A stretch of DNA of 64,000 nt, from contig NZ_VTOM01000015.1 of NCBI RefSeq assembly GCF_009765365.1, positions 62,001-126,000 on the forward strand, given 5' to 3'. A program made the translations under genes and the position numbers. The notes beneath the pieces were generated by a model. That model saw nothing but the letters and a program-made list of their open reading frames with translations. It made no database searches and was not told the origin of the DNA. Source of the stretch: Antarcticirhabdus aurantiaca (lineage in GTDB: Bacteria; Pseudomonadota; Alphaproteobacteria; Rhizobiales; Rhizobiaceae). Below, one piece after another: positions 51,026-60,479 of this stretch (position 1 is its first letter; every line of letters begins with the position of its first letter).

Positions 51026-52657
51026 TCAGCCTTCGTCCGTCGCCGCGGACACGTCCGGCGCGGCGCCGTCCTCGTCGCGGGCCAGGGCGTTCACCGCGGC
51101 CGCGGCGAAGCTCGGCCCGCCGCGCCGGCCCCGAAGGGCCGCGAAGGGCACGCCGCGGCTGTCGCGCGCGAGCTCCGCCTTGGCCTCCGCCGCTCCCACG
51201 AAGCCGAAGGGGAAGGCGAGGATGAGCGCAGGACGCGGCGCCCCGCCGTCGAGGCGCTCCAGGAGACGGAACAGCGCGGTCGGAGCCTCGCCGATCGCGA
51301 CGATCGCGCCCTCCAGCTGGTCGTTCCACAGGTCGACCTGCGCGGCGAAGCGCGTCGTCGCCTCGCGCTCGGCGATGCGGGCGACGCGCGGATCGGCGAG
51401 GCGGCACACGATGCGGTTGGCGTGCGGCAGGTCGCGCGAGGCGATGCCGTGCGCCACCATCTCGGTGTCGCAGAGGATCGAGGCGCCCCGGTCGAGCGCC
51501 GCGCGGCCGGCCGCGAGCGCCCCGTCGGACAAAACGAGGTCGGCGAGGATCTCGGGCGCCGCGCCCGCCTCGACGAGCCGCAGCGCGAAGTCGCGCGCCG
51601 ATTCGGGCAGTTGCGACAGGTCGGCCTCGGCGAGCGCGAGGCGCCGGGTTTCGGCCTCGATCGCCGCCATGTCCTTGAGATAGGACGGCATGGCCGGGCC
51701 GATGGACAGGCCGGACGCCCCCGCCTCCGCCCCGCCGCCCATCTGGGCCGGCTGGCCGAGGCCGAGCGGATGGCCGAGCCCGACGATCCAGCCCTCCTCG
51801 CGCATGACCGCGTGTGCCTCGCGCTCGCTCATCCGGTCGTTGGGCACCGAGAGCAGCGTCGAGAAGCCGCCCTTGGCGTCGAGCCGGGCGAAGTGGAGCG
51901 CCAGCGTCTCGACCTGCGCCTCGTCGAGGCAGGACTTCTCGCCCCGCTCGATGCGGAACATCGAGGGATAGATTTCGGCGAGGACGATCGGCTTGTCCTC
52001 GAGCTTTTCCGAGAAGTCCGTCTCGAAGGGCCAGACGGCGAGGTGCTCGGCGAACTCCTCGTCGCGCCGCAGGCCTTCGAGGCGCGCCATTCCGGTCAGC
52101 GTCTGGCCGCCGACGCTGCCGGCATAGGTCAGCTTCCAGACCGGCTGGGCCGGCTGGGCGCGCTTCTCGCAGACCCGGAACTCGTCGAGCAGCGTGGGAT
52201 AAGGCACCGGCTTCGTCGGCTGAAGGCCGGGAATGACCTGCGAGGTCGGACGCGCCCAGAACATCGGCGCGTCGGCCAGTTCCTCGCGGTTCATCCGTCC
52301 GGCGACCTCGAAGCGGTTGTTGAAGTTGTCGTCGCGATCGATGATCCGCTCGTGGATCACGCCCCAGAGCGCGCTCCAGTCGGGCGTTCCGGCGATGCGC
52401 TGGGCCGTGCCGGCGGGATAGCCGAAGGGGAAGTCGAAGCCGCAGAAGACGCGCTTGTTCTCGGCGACCGCCTCGCGCAGGAACCGGCGCAGCTCCGCCA
52501 TGGCGGCCGAGCGCGTCGGCGGATTGATCGTCTCGACGATCCGCGCCTCGCCGTCGTCGCGCGCGGCGAAGGAGATCCAGATCGAGTCCTTGCCCGTCGT
52601 CGGCGTCGCCGCCGACGACCAGTCCACGATCGCGTAGCGATCGAAGGATGCCGTCAT
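51026..52657 (-). CDS. cobH: Precorrin-8X methylmutase fused to an uncharacterised N-terminal domain
   Basis: A 543-residue protein, more than twice the usual CobH size. The C-terminal part (about 325-530) is CobH: ADLSQLPESARDFALRLVEA, ASILCDTEMVAHGIASR with the catalytic H403, and LEGAIVAIGEAPTALFRLLE. The N-terminal part (1-300) starts YAIVDWSSAATPTTGKDSIW and has FCGFDFPFGYPAG and LAEIYPSMF. Conserved-looking acids D12, D75 and E228 suggest an RNase H-like (DUF429-type) fold, which is inference. CobH moves a methyl group to make hydrogenobyrinate. It precedes cobT. The start ATG has GAGG upstream. Confidence 0.82.
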   Translation of the reverse strand: MTASFDRYAIVDWSSAATPTTGKDSIWISFAARDDGEARIVETINPPTRSAAMAELRRFLREAVAENKRVFCGFDFPFGYPAGTAQRIAGTPDWSALWGVIHERIIDRDDNFNNRFEVAGRMNREELADAPMFWARPTSQVIPGLQPTKPVPYPTLLDEFRVCEKRAQPAQPVWKLTYAGSVGGQTLTGMARLEGLRRDEEFAEHLAVWPFETDFSEKLEDKPIVLAEIYPSMFRIERGEKSCLDEAQVETLALHFARLDAKGGFSTLLSVPNDRMSEREAHAVMREEGWIVGLGHPLGLGQPAQMGGGAEAGASGLSIGPAMPSYLKDMAAIEAETRRLALAEADLSQLPESARDFALRLVEAGAAPEILADLVLSDGALAAGRAALDRGASILCDTEMVAHGIASRDLPHANRIVCRLADPRVARIAEREATTRFAAQVDLWNDQLEGAIVAIGEAPTALFRLLERLDGGAPRPALILAFPFGFVGAAEAKAELARDSRGVPFAALRGRRGGPSFAAAAVNALARDEDGAAPDVSAATDEG

Positions 52658-52792
52658 TACCGTCCTCGTCAGGGCGCCAGCTCCGGCGCGCGGCCGGAAC
52701 GGTGGGAAGGGCCGGTCGCGGCGTTGCGCGCCCGTTTGGTCGGGATACGCTGCCCCCCGTTTGCGGTCAAATCCCGGCGGCAAGCTTAGGGT

Positions 52793-52939
52793 CTCGAACG
52801 GAACCTCGGGTCGGCCCGACGGGTCCTTTCGGCCGCGGCTTCGTCGCCGATGCTCGCCTACGCCCTGCACAGGCTCCGCTCGGCTCCTCGCCACGACGCA
52901 AAAACCTCGCCAGCCCTGCGCCCCGAGGTTCCGTTCGAG
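52793..52939. repeat. Widely spaced 18-bp perfect inverted repeat
   Basis: CTCGAACGGAACCTCGGG (52793-52810) and its exact complement (52922-52939) are 111 bp apart in the gap between cobH and ndh. The right arm ends 4 bp from the ndh stop codon. The 287-bp gap (52658-52943) has no gene that I can support. Confidence 0.85.
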
Positions 52940-52943
52940 GCTC

Positions 52944-54233
52944 TTAGCCGTGCAGCTTCAGCGCGGGTCCCTTTGTCGGCGACAGCCAGTCGGCGAGGAT
53001 GGCGACGGAGCCGCGCACCGGCCCGAGCACCGCCCACTGGTGCTGGCGCTGGAGCGCATCGTAGGCGGCGGCGGCGAAGTGGCCGTCGACCAGGATGTCG
53101 TCGCGCCGGCGGCGGCCGATCAGCCCGACCGAGCCGGCCCGGCCGAGCGAAACGAGGCTGCCCTTGTTGCTGAAGCGGAAGGGCGGCGCCTCGCGCGCCT
53201 CCAGCATCGCCGGCAGGTTCTGCGCGAGATAGGCGGCCTGCTGGCTGGCGCACTGGGCCGTCGGCGGCAGCGGCGCCTTCGCGCCCTCGGGCGTCAGGCT
53301 CGCCGCATCGCCGAGAACGAAGACGCGCGGATCGACGCTGGAGCGCAGGCGCTCGTCCACGAGGATGCGCCCGCGCTTGTCGAGCTCGAAGTCGGCGAGG
53401 TGTTCGAGCACGGGATGGCCGACGAGCCCGCCGGCCCAGACCACGATGTCGGCGGCGTGAACCGTGCCGTCCTTCGTCGTGACGTCGCGCTCGCCGACGC
53501 CGGCCACGCTCGCTCCCGTCCGCACGGCGATGTCGAGGCTCGCCAGACGCTCGGCGACGGCCTGGCGGAGCTCGGGCGCCGAGCCCGGCATCAGCTCGTC
53601 CGCACCCTCAAGGATGGTGATCCGCAGGTGGCGGCCGGCCCTGTGGCGCTCGTGCGGCTCGTAGAAGGCGCGCTCGGCGAGGCGCAGGTGCGCGGCGAGT
53701 TCGGTGCCCGTGGCGCCCGAGCCGACGATGACGATGTCGGCGGGAACCTCGGTCGTGCGCGCCCCGATCATGGCGGCGATGAAGCGCCCGCGAAACGCCT
53801 CGGCATCCTGGCGCGAATCGAGCCGCACGGCATGCTCGGCGACGCCCGGAATGCCGAAATCGGTGGTCACGCCGCCGAGGGCGACCACGCAGGCGTCGAA
53901 GTCGAGGTCGCGCGGTGTCGCCTGACGGCCGGCCGGACGCGGCGCCGGCGGGGCGACGCGCACGCGCCGCGCGCCGCGGTCGATCGATTCGACCCGCCCT
54001 TGCTCGAAGCGGAAGCCACGGAAGTCGCCGAGGACGTAGAAGCTGATCTCGGCGAGGCTCGAATTCACCGTGCCGGCGGCGAATTCGTGGAGGCGCGGCT
54101 TCCACAGGTGCGAGCTGACCTGGTCGACCAGCGTCACGTCGAAGCGGCCACCGGGCGCCAGCGCCGAGACGAGTTCGAGGCCGCCCGAGCCGCCGCCCAG
54201 GACGAGGATGCGCTTGCGCCCGCTGTCCGCCAT
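52944..54233 (-). CDS. ndh: Type II NADH dehydrogenase (NDH-2) / FAD-dependent oxidoreductase
   Basis: A 429-residue flavoprotein. The FAD motif is ILVLGGGSGGLELVSALAP, the second (NADH) Rossmann motif is IVIVGSGATGTELAAHL, and the C-terminal FAD contact is DPRVFVLGDAASLTP. AQCASQQAAYLAQNL and the hydrophobic C-terminus (GSVAILADWLSPTKGPALKL) match NDH-2, which passes electrons from NADH to quinone without pumping protons. GAGGGG precedes the ATG. Confidence 0.9.
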   Translation of the reverse strand: MADSGRKRILVLGGGSGGLELVSALAPGGRFDVTLVDQVSSHLWKPRLHEFAAGTVNSSLAEISFYVLGDFRGFRFEQGRVESIDRGARRVRVAPPAPRPAGRQATPRDLDFDACVVALGGVTTDFGIPGVAEHAVRLDSRQDAEAFRGRFIAAMIGARTTEVPADIVIVGSGATGTELAAHLRLAERAFYEPHERHRAGRHLRITILEGADELMPGSAPELRQAVAERLASLDIAVRTGASVAGVGERDVTTKDGTVHAADIVVWAGGLVGHPVLEHLADFELDKRGRILVDERLRSSVDPRVFVLGDAASLTPEGAKAPLPPTAQCASQQAAYLAQNLPAMLEAREAPPFRFSNKGSLVSLGRAGSVGLIGRRRRDDILVDGHFAAAAYDALQRQHQWAVLGPVRGSVAILADWLSPTKGPALKLHG

Positions 54234-54243
54234 GGCCCGCCCC

Positions 54244-54396
54244 TCAGTTCAAGGCCTGGAGGAGGTTCGGAAACAGCCCGACCAGCCCGACGAAGATGAG
54301 GTAGAGGGCGACGACGATGTTCAGGAGCCGCGGCATCACCAGGATCAGGATGCCGGCGATCAGGGCGACGATGGGCTGGATGACGATGACGTCCAC
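54244..54396 (-). CDS. DUF3096 small membrane protein
   Basis: A 50-residue hydrophobic protein: [20 protein letters not shown] then [17 protein letters not shown], which is the DUF3096 signature with two membrane segments. It starts with GTG 54394-54396, preceded by AGGGA. It lies 10 bp upstream of ndh on the same strand and may be in its operon. Function unknown. Confidence 0.85.
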   Translation of the reverse strand: MDVIVIQPIVALIAGILILVMPRLLNIVVALYLIFVGLVGLFPNLLQALN

Positions 54397-54608
54397 GAAC
54401 GGATCCCTTGTTTCTCGCGGCTCGGGCGCTCTCGCGGTCCGGCGACGCGGGCCGCGCGCTGCCATCGCCTGGTTGCGCAGCCATCTACGGCAGCACGGCC
54501 GCGCGCCAAGCGAGACGGGTTCGGGAGCCGCCGAAATCTTTGCTGCTCCCCGCGCCGTCTTCCTGTAATTCACGGCGCCAGGACGGCGACGAGCGCGAAG
54601 GAGACCCC

Positions 54609-55517
54609 ATGACCGGGGCAGTGAGGATCGACGGCAAGGCGGCGGCGGCCGCGGTTCTCGGGCGGGTCGCCGAAGAAACCGCGCGGCTCGTGGCCGAGAC
54701 GGGCGTCGTGCCGGGCCTGGCGGTGGTGATCGTCGGCGAGGATCCGGCGAGCCAGGTCTACGTCGCCTCCAAGGCCAAGCGCGCCGAGGAATGCGGCTTC
54801 CGCTCCTTCCGCCACGCTCTTTCCGCCGAGACGAGCGAAGCCGACCTCCTGGCGCTGGTGGCGCGCCTCAACGCCGACCCGGCCGTTCACGGCATCCTCG
54901 TCCAACTGCCGCTGCCCCGCCACATCTCCGACGCGGCCGTGATCCGCGCCATCGATCCGGACAAGGACGTCGACGGCTTCCATCCGGTGAATGTCGGGCG
55001 CCTCGCCGCCGGCCAGACGGCCGAGGCCTTCGTACCCTGCACGCCGGCCGGCGCGATGATCATGGTGCGCGACGTCCTCGGGTCCGACCTGTCGGGCCTG
55101 GAAGCGGTGGTGGTCGGGCGCTCCAACATCGTCGGCAAGCCGATGGCGCAGCTCCTGCTCGCGGCCAACGCGACGGTCACGATCGCCCATTCGCGCACGA
55201 AGGACCTTCCCGCCGTGTGCCGGCGCGCCGACGTGCTCGTCGCGGCGGTCGGGCGACCGGAGATGATCCGCGGCGACTGGATCAAGCCGGGTGCCGTCGT
55301 GATCGACGTCGGCATCAACCGCCTGCCGCCGGAACCCGGCAGCGAGAAAGGCAAGGGCCGGCTCGTCGGCGACGTCGCCTTCGACGAGGCGATGGCGGTG
55401 GCGCGGGCCGTCACGCCGGTGCCGGGCGGCGTCGGGCTGATGACGGTGGCGCTCCTGATGGCGAACACGCTGCGCTCGGCCGCGCGCGCCGCCGGCCGCG
55501 AGCCGCCGGCCTTCTGA
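54609..55517 (+). CDS. folD: Bifunctional methylenetetrahydrofolate dehydrogenase/cyclohydrolase
   Basis: A 302-residue enzyme. Signatures are [20 protein letters not shown] then [10 protein letters not shown] (catalytic K), [56 protein letters not shown] and [19 protein letters not shown]. It interconverts 5,10-methylene- and 10-formyl-THF. AGGAG lies 5-9 nt before the ATG. Confidence 0.95.
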   Translation: MTGAVRIDGKAAAAAVLGRVAEETARLVAETGVVPGLAVVIVGEDPASQVYVASKAKRAEECGFRSFRHALSAETSEADLLALVARLNADPAVHGILVQLPLPRHISDAAVIRAIDPDKDVDGFHPVNVGRLAAGQTAEAFVPCTPAGAMIMVRDVLGSDLSGLEAVVVGRSNIVGKPMAQLLLAANATVTIAHSRTKDLPAVCRRADVLVAAVGRPEMIRGDWIKPGAVVIDVGINRLPPEPGSEKGKGRLVGDVAFDEAMAVARAVTPVPGGVGLMTVALLMANTLRSAARAAGREPPAF

Positions 55518-55538
55518 GGCGCGGCCGCCCCTGCGCCG

Positions 55539-56525
55539 TCAGGCGGCGGCGCGGCACTCCACGGTGACGTGGGCGAGCTCGTGGACGGGCGCCAGACGCG
55601 CCCGCACCGCCTCGCAATCGAGGCCGGGTCCGGCGACGACGCTGACGATCGCCGCGTGCGCTTCCGGACCGACGCGCCAGACGTGGAGGTCGCACACCCT
55701 CGCATCGCCCGGCGCCTCGACGCTCTCGCGGATCTCGCCGACGAGGGCGGGATCGGTCCGGTCGAGGAGGACGCCCGCCGTGTCCTTCAGGAGCACGACC
55801 GACCAGCGCATGATCACCAGGGCGCCGACGATACCCATCACCGGATCGAGCCAGACCCATCCCGCGAACCGTCCGGCAAGAAGCGCGGCGATCGCGAAGA
55901 CGGAGGTCAGCGCGTCGGCAAGGACATGCATGTAGGCGGCCCGCAGGTTGTTGTCGCCGCCGCCGCGAGCGTGGTCGTGATGGTGGTGATCATGGTCGTG
56001 TCCATGATCATGGTGGTGATGGGCGTGGCCGTGCCCATGCCCGCGGCCATGATCGTGGCCGTGGCCGAGCAGGACGGCGCTCGCGAGGTTCACGGCGAGG
56101 CCGATCACCGCGACCACGATCGCCTCGTCGAAGGCGACGCCGACGGGATCGAGAAGGCGCTGCACCGACTCGATGCCGATGCCGAGCGCGACGAGGCCGA
56201 GGATCACGGCGGACGCGAAGCCGGCGAGGTCGCCGACCTTGCCGGTCCCGAAGGAATAGCGCGGGTCGCCCGCATGGCGGCGCGCATAGGCGTAGGCGAA
56301 GGCCGCGATGCCGAGCGCTCCGGCATGGGTGCCCATGTGGAAGCCGTCGGCGAGGAGCGCCATCGATCCCGTGGCGTAGCCCGCCACGATCTCGGCCACC
56401 ATCATCACCGCGGTGAGCGCGACGACGAGCAGCGTGCGGCGCGCGTTCCGGTCGTGCCCGCGGCCGAGGAAGTCGTGGCTGTGGGCGAAGCGCTCGGGCG
56501 ACGGGAGCGAGGCGTGGTCGGTCAT
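55539..56525 (-). CDS. dmeF: Cation diffusion facilitator DmeF (nickel/cobalt exporter)
   Basis: A 328-residue CDF transporter with six membrane segments. The metal site residues include LLADGFHMGTHAG (TM2) and YMHVLADALTSVF (TM5). A His-rich loop occupies 155-185 between TM4 and TM5. The cytoplasmic C-terminal domain (DPALVGEIRESVEAPGDARV, CDLHVWRVG) is present. The DmeF subfamily exports Ni(II) and Co(II). It starts 5 bp after the dmeR stop, forming a dmeRF operon. Confidence 0.92.
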   Translation of the reverse strand: MTDHASLPSPERFAHSHDFLGRGHDRNARRTLLVVALTAVMMVAEIVAGYATGSMALLADGFHMGTHAGALGIAAFAYAYARRHAGDPRYSFGTGKVGDLAGFASAVILGLVALGIGIESVQRLLDPVGVAFDEAIVVAVIGLAVNLASAVLLGHGHDHGRGHGHGHAHHHHDHGHDHDHHHHDHARGGGDNNLRAAYMHVLADALTSVFAIAALLAGRFAGWVWLDPVMGIVGALVIMRWSVVLLKDTAGVLLDRTDPALVGEIRESVEAPGDARVCDLHVWRVGPEAHAAIVSVVAGPGLDCEAVRARLAPVHELAHVTVECRAAA

Positions 56526-56530
56526 GGGCG

Positions 56531-56806
56531 TCAGCGTCCGTAGCGTTTGATGAGGGTGGCGATCTCGTCCGCGCCAGCGCGGCGCTCGGCGTCGGTGAGG
56601 CCGGGGCGCGCGACGTGCTCGATGAGATGCTCCTCGAGGATCTCTTCCATGAGCCCGGCCACCGCCCCGCGGACCGCGGCCACGAGGTGCAGCGTCTCGG
56701 CGCAGGGCGCCTCGGCCTCCAGGCTCCGCTCGACGGCGGCCACCTGCCCGGCGATGCGCCGAACGCGGGCGAGAAGCTTGTCGCGATCCTGGTGGGTGTG
56801 CGTCAT
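56531..56806 (-). CDS. dmeR: Metal-sensing repressor DmeR (CsoR/RcnR family)
   Basis: A 91-residue all-helical repressor. The four residues that bind Ni/Co in E. coli RcnR are in the same positions: H3, C35, H60 and H64 (MTHTHQ; AEAPCAE; EEHLIEH). IAGQVAAVERSLE is the CsoR-family helix-1 motif. It represses dmeRF until nickel or cobalt binds. The start ATG lies inside the operator. Confidence 0.92.
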   Translation of the reverse strand: MTHTHQDRDKLLARVRRIAGQVAAVERSLEAEAPCAETLHLVAAVRGAVAGLMEEILEEHLIEHVARPGLTDAERRAGADEIATLIKRYGR

Positions 56807-56826
56807 AGGATACCCCCCTATCCTAT
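56805..56826 (-). promoter_or_regulatory. DmeR operator
   Basis: Perfect 8-bp inverted arms ATAGGATA and TATCCTAT flank a C6 tract (G6 on the coding strand). This is the RcnR-type layout of a G-tract with inverted AT-rich flanks. The site covers the dmeR Shine-Dalgarno (AGGGGGG) and the first two bases of its start codon. Confidence 0.8.
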
Positions 56827-56852
56827 CCGCGAGCATACAGGAAGAGGCACCT

Positions 56853-57008
56853 CGCTTCGCCCGCTTGCGGGAGAGGGTGGCGCGAAGCGTCGGGTGAGGG
56901 TGTCGGCCGCGCAAGCGGCCAGCAAAAAACGTCGCTCAGCGTCGCGTGCCTTCGGCAGCACCCTCATCCGCCTGCCGGCACCTTCTCCCGCCTGCGGGAG
57001 AAGGGAGC
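56853..57008. repeat. Inverted pair of palindromic intergenic repeats (REP/RIME-like)
   Basis: Two related units lie head to head: GGGAGAGGGTGGC...GGGTGAGGGTG (56869-56902) and the complement of GGGAGAAGGTGCC...GGATGAGGGTG (56960-57000). Each has its own hairpin (CCCGC-ttg-cGGGAG; TTCTCCCGC-ct-GCGGGAGAA), with a third hairpin GGCCGC-gcaa-GCGGCC between them. Such units recur in rhizobial intergenic regions. They fill the grpE-dmeR gap. Confidence 0.75.
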
Positions 57009-57037
57009 AGCTTCGATGCCGCAGGATCGGCCTCGCG

Positions 57038-57706
57038 TCAGCCGGCCTCACCGGCGCCCTGCTCGCCCGTCGGCGCGGTGGCCTTGGGACCGCCCTTGGC
57101 GACGCCGACCATGGCGGGCCGCAGCACGCGGTCGCCGATCGCGTAGCCGGCCTGGACGACCTGCACCACGGTGTTGTTGGGCACGTTCGGGTTCGGCACC
57201 TCGAACATGGCCTGGTGGAAGTTCGGGTCGAAGCGCTGGCCTTCCGGCTCGAGCTTCTTCACGCCGTGCTTCTCCATGGAGGCGAGAAGGCTGCGCTCGG
57301 TCATCTCGACGCCGTCGAGAAGGGCGTTGAGCCCGCCCTCGCCGTGCTCCTTGGCCTCGGCCGGCACCGCCTCGATGGCGCGGCGCAGGTTGTCGGCGAC
57401 GGCCAGCATCTCGCGCGCGAAGCCGGTCACGGCGTAGGTGCGCGCGTCCTTGATCTCGCGCTCGGTGCGCCGGCGCAGGTTCTCCATGTCCGCGGCGAGC
57501 CGCAGCAGCCTGTCCTTGACGTCGGCGTTCTCGGCTTCCAGGGCCGCGATGCGCTCGGCATCGCCTCCCGCACTCGCCGCGGCCTCGTCCGGCGCGTTCG
57601 CCGCGAAGCCCGAGGGCGCCGCGCCCGTGTCCGCGCCGGCATCCTTCGCGGCCGCGCCCGCCGCCGTGTCCAGATCCTCGTCGCGCCCGTTCGTGTCGCT
57701 CGTCAT
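57038..57706 (-). CDS. grpE: Nucleotide exchange factor GrpE
   Basis: A 222-residue DnaK co-chaperone. An acidic disordered start (1-50) leads to the long dimer helix ([40 protein letters not shown]) and the C-terminal beta domain ([40 protein letters not shown]). GAAGGG precedes ATG 57706. It lies downstream of hrcA on the same strand. Confidence 0.95.
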   Translation of the reverse strand: MTSDTNGRDEDLDTAAGAAAKDAGADTGAAPSGFAANAPDEAAASAGGDAERIAALEAENADVKDRLLRLAADMENLRRRTEREIKDARTYAVTGFAREMLAVADNLRRAIEAVPAEAKEHGEGGLNALLDGVEMTERSLLASMEKHGVKKLEPEGQRFDPNFHQAMFEVPNPNVPNNTVVQVVQAGYAIGDRVLRPAMVGVAKGGPKATAPTGEQGAGEAG

Positions 57707-57844
57707 GAAACCCTTCGATCCTTCAGAACGGCGGTCGCCCTGCGCTCCCGAGCCCCACCGCATCGTCGCGGCCGGGCCGGCCCGCGCCGCGGCCCGCCTC
57801 GATGTCTCGCATCGCGCCGGATATCGAGGGGGACGCCCTCGAAA

Positions 57845-58945
57845 TCAAGCCTTTCTGGCCGCGGCGCCCTTGGACAGGATGCGAGAAACGATGCGCGCCG
57901 TATAATCCACCATGGGCACGATGCGCCGATAGTTCAGCCGCGTGGGACCGATGACGCCCAGGGCGCCGATGACGCTCGACCCGCCGGCGGCGTAGGGAGC
58001 GACGACCAGCGAGGAGCCGGACAGCGAGAAGAGCTTGTTCTCCGAGCCGATGAAGATCCGCACCCCGTTGCCCGTTTCGGCGAGGTCGAGGAGCTCGACG
58101 ATGCCGTTCTTGGTCTCGAGGTCGTCGAACAGGAGGCGCAGGCGCTCAAGGTCCTCGGCGGCGGTGACGTTTTCGAGGAGGTTGGCGCGTCCCCGCACGA
58201 TGAGCCGCGGCGGCTGGCCGGCGGCCGCGCCCGACCAGACCGCGAGCCCCTGCGTCACCAGCTCGCGCGAGAGCGCGTCGAGCGCGTCGGCGGTTTCCTG
58301 GTGGAGGGCGCGCACCTTGGCCTTGGCCTCGCTCAGCGTCGCGCCGGTGCCGTGGGCGTTGAGGAAGTTCGCGGCCTGCGTGAGCTGCGAGGCGGTGACG
58401 CCGGCGGGCAGGTCGATGACGCGGTTCTCGACCTCGTCGTTCGCCCCGACGAGGACGGCGAGCGCCTTGGTCGATTCCAGGCGGATGAACTCGATGTGCT
58501 TGAGCCGAAGGTCGGATTTGGAGGTGACGACGATCCCCGCCCCGCGCGACAGTCCGGACAGGAGCTGCGAGGCCTCGGTGAGAAGGTTCTCGAAGGGCCG
58601 GTCGTCGCCGGCGACCCGCACCTTCTCCTCGATCGCCTCGCGCTCCGAATGGCCGAGGTCGCCGACCTCCAGGAAGGCGTCGACGAAGAAGCGCAGCCCC
58701 AGCTCCGTCGGCACGCGCCCGGCGCTGACGTGCGGCGAATAGATGAGGCCGAGCGTTTCGAGGTCCGACATGACGTTGCGGACCGAGGCCGGCGAGAGCT
58801 GGGTGGACAGGAGGCGCGACAGCATGCGCGATCCCACCGGCTCGCCGGAATCGAGGTAGCTTTCGACGACGAGCCGGAAGATCTCGCGCGATCGCTCGTC
58901 GAGAAGGGCCGGCGGGTCTCGTCTGAAGGGTCGAAGGTCGTTCAC
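57845..58945 (-). CDS. hrcA: Heat-inducible transcription repressor HrcA
   Basis: A 366-residue repressor of CIRCE-controlled heat-shock genes. The winged helix is at 15-85 ([80 protein letters not shown]). The end is [20 protein letters not shown] then [11 protein letters not shown]. It starts with GTG 58943-58945. No CIRCE element is seen in the window; the targets must lie elsewhere. Confidence 0.95.
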   Translation of the reverse strand: MNDLRPFRRDPPALLDERSREIFRLVVESYLDSGEPVGSRMLSRLLSTQLSPASVRNVMSDLETLGLIYSPHVSAGRVPTELGLRFFVDAFLEVGDLGHSEREAIEEKVRVAGDDRPFENLLTEASQLLSGLSRGAGIVVTSKSDLRLKHIEFIRLESTKALAVLVGANDEVENRVIDLPAGVTASQLTQAANFLNAHGTGATLSEAKAKVRALHQETADALDALSRELVTQGLAVWSGAAAGQPPRLIVRGRANLLENVTAAEDLERLRLLFDDLETKNGIVELLDLAETGNGVRIFIGSENKLFSLSGSSLVVAPYAAGGSSVIGALGVIGPTRLNYRRIVPMVDYTARIVSRILSKGAAARKA

Positions 58946-58988
58946 GGCCGTTTGTCGCACATTCCGTTGCCGGACGATTCTGACGCAA

Positions 58989-59017
58989 ACTATAGGAAGC
59001 GCAAGCATTTGCGCCAA
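58989..59017 (-). promoter_or_regulatory. Sigma-70-type promoter of hrcA
   Basis: On the minus strand, TTGGCG (59012-59017) and TATAGT (58989-58994) are exactly 17 bp apart, giving a leader of about 37 nt before the hrcA GTG. Confidence 0.6.
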
Positions 59018-59109
59018 GCGTCCGATCGCCGCCGGCACAATTCCTTTGCGCGTGCGCGGTGCCGCGGCTAGAAGCCGGTTCAAGCCATCGATCCGGAGCC
59101 CGATCCTTC

Positions 59110-59838
59110 ATGCGCCCATCCAAGCGCCCGAGCGACGCCATGCGCGAGGTGTCCCTCACCCGCGGCGTATCCCGCCATGCGGAGGGCTCGTGCCTCGTCA
59201 AGTTCGGCGATACCCATGTCCTGTGCACGGCCTCGCTCGAAGAGCGCGTGCCCGGCTGGCTGAAGGGCTCGGGCAAGGGCTGGGTCACGGCCGAATACGG
59301 CATGCTGCCGCGCGCCACGCACGAGCGCATGCGCCGCGAGGCGGCGAGCGGCAAGCAGTCCGGCCGCACCCAGGAGATCCAGCGCCTCGTCGGGCGTTCC
59401 CTGCGCGCCGTCATCGACCTCCAGGCGCTCGGCGAGCGGCAGATCACCGTCGACTGCGACGTCGTCCAGGCCGACGGCGGCACCCGCACGGCGGCGATCA
59501 CCGGCGGCTTCGTGGCGCTCGCCGACTGCCTCGCCTGGATGGAAGGGCGCGGCATGATCGACCGCCGCAAGGTGATCCGCGACCACGTCGCGGCGATCTC
59601 CTGCGGCATCCATAACGGCACGCCCGTTCTCGATCTCGACTATGTCGAGGACTCCGCCGCGGAGACCGACGCGAACTTCGTGATGACGGGCTCTGGCGGG
59701 ATCGTCGAGATCCAGGGCACGGCGGAAGGCGCGCCCTTCAGCCAGGACGAGCTCCTGGCGCTGATGGCGCTGGCCAAGAAGGGCATCGGCGAGCTGGTCG
59801 AGCATCAGAAGCGGGTGCTGAGCGAGGCCGCCGCGTGA
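59110..59838 (+). CDS. rph: Ribonuclease PH
   Basis: A 242-residue phosphorolytic 3' exonuclease for tRNA trimming. Motifs are [77 protein letters not shown] and [20 protein letters not shown]. Full length. It is divergent from hrcA and first of the rph-rdgB-hemW-rsmI-yraN-gshB run. GGAG lies upstream. Confidence 0.96.
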   Translation: MRPSKRPSDAMREVSLTRGVSRHAEGSCLVKFGDTHVLCTASLEERVPGWLKGSGKGWVTAEYGMLPRATHERMRREAASGKQSGRTQEIQRLVGRSLRAVIDLQALGERQITVDCDVVQADGGTRTAAITGGFVALADCLAWMEGRGMIDRRKVIRDHVAAISCGIHNGTPVLDLDYVEDSAAETDANFVMTGSGGIVEIQGTAEGAPFSQDELLALMALAKKGIGELVEHQKRVLSEAAA

Positions 59839-60479
59839 CGCTCCGCCTCGACAAGTCGGTCCCGCTCCTCGTCGCCAGCCACAACGAGGGCAAGATCTGG
59901 GAGATCGAGGAGCTCCTCGCGCCCTTCGGCTTCAACGTCACCTCGGCCAAGGCCAAGGGCCTGATCGACCCCGAGGAGACCGGCACGACCTTCGAGGAAA
60001 ACGCCGCGATCAAGGCGCTCGCCGCCATGGAAGCTTCGGGCCTGCCCTCGCTGTCGGACGATTCCGGACTGGTGGTCGACGCGCTGAACGGCGATCCCGG
60101 CATCTACACCGCTCGCTGGGCCGGCGAGCCGCGCGACTTCGCCCGCGCCATGAAGCGCGTCGAGGACGAGCTGCAGGCGGCCGGCGCCACCGCGCCGGAC
60201 CAGCGCACCGCGCGCTTCGTCGCCGTCCTCTGCCTCGCCCTTCCGGGCGGCGAAACCCGCTTCTATCGCGGCGAGGTCGAGGGCACCGTCGTCTGGCCGC
60301 CGGTCGGAACGCTCGGCTTCGGCTACGACCCGATCTTCCTCCCCCAGGGATCGACCCGCACCTTCGGCGAGATGATGTCGGCCGAGAAGCACGCCTGGAA
60401 GCCCGGCCAGTCGGATGCGCGCTCGCACCGCGCCCGAGCCTTCCAGATCTTCGCCAACGACGTTCTCGGCGCTTCATGA
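59835..60479 (+). CDS. rdgB: XTP/dITP diphosphatase (non-canonical purine NTP pyrophosphatase)
   Basis: A 214-residue Ham1-family enzyme that removes dITP and XTP. Motifs: [80 protein letters not shown] and SHRARAFQ. It starts with GTG overlapping the rph stop (GTGA). Confidence 0.95.
   Translation: MTLRLDKSVPLLVASHNEGKIWEIEELLAPFGFNVTSAKAKGLIDPEETGTTFEENAAIKALAAMEASGLPSLSDDSGLVVDALNGDPGIYTARWAGEPRDFARAMKRVEDELQAAGATAPDQRTARFVAVLCLALPGGETRFYRGEVEGTVVWPPVGTLGFGYDPIFLPQGSTRTFGEMMSAEKHAWKPGQSDARSHRARAFQIFANDVLGAS

Noticed and set aside
58946-59109. CIRCE element at hrcA
   Set aside because: The TTAGCACTC-N9-GAGTGCTAA dyad is not present; only an ordinary promoter is seen.
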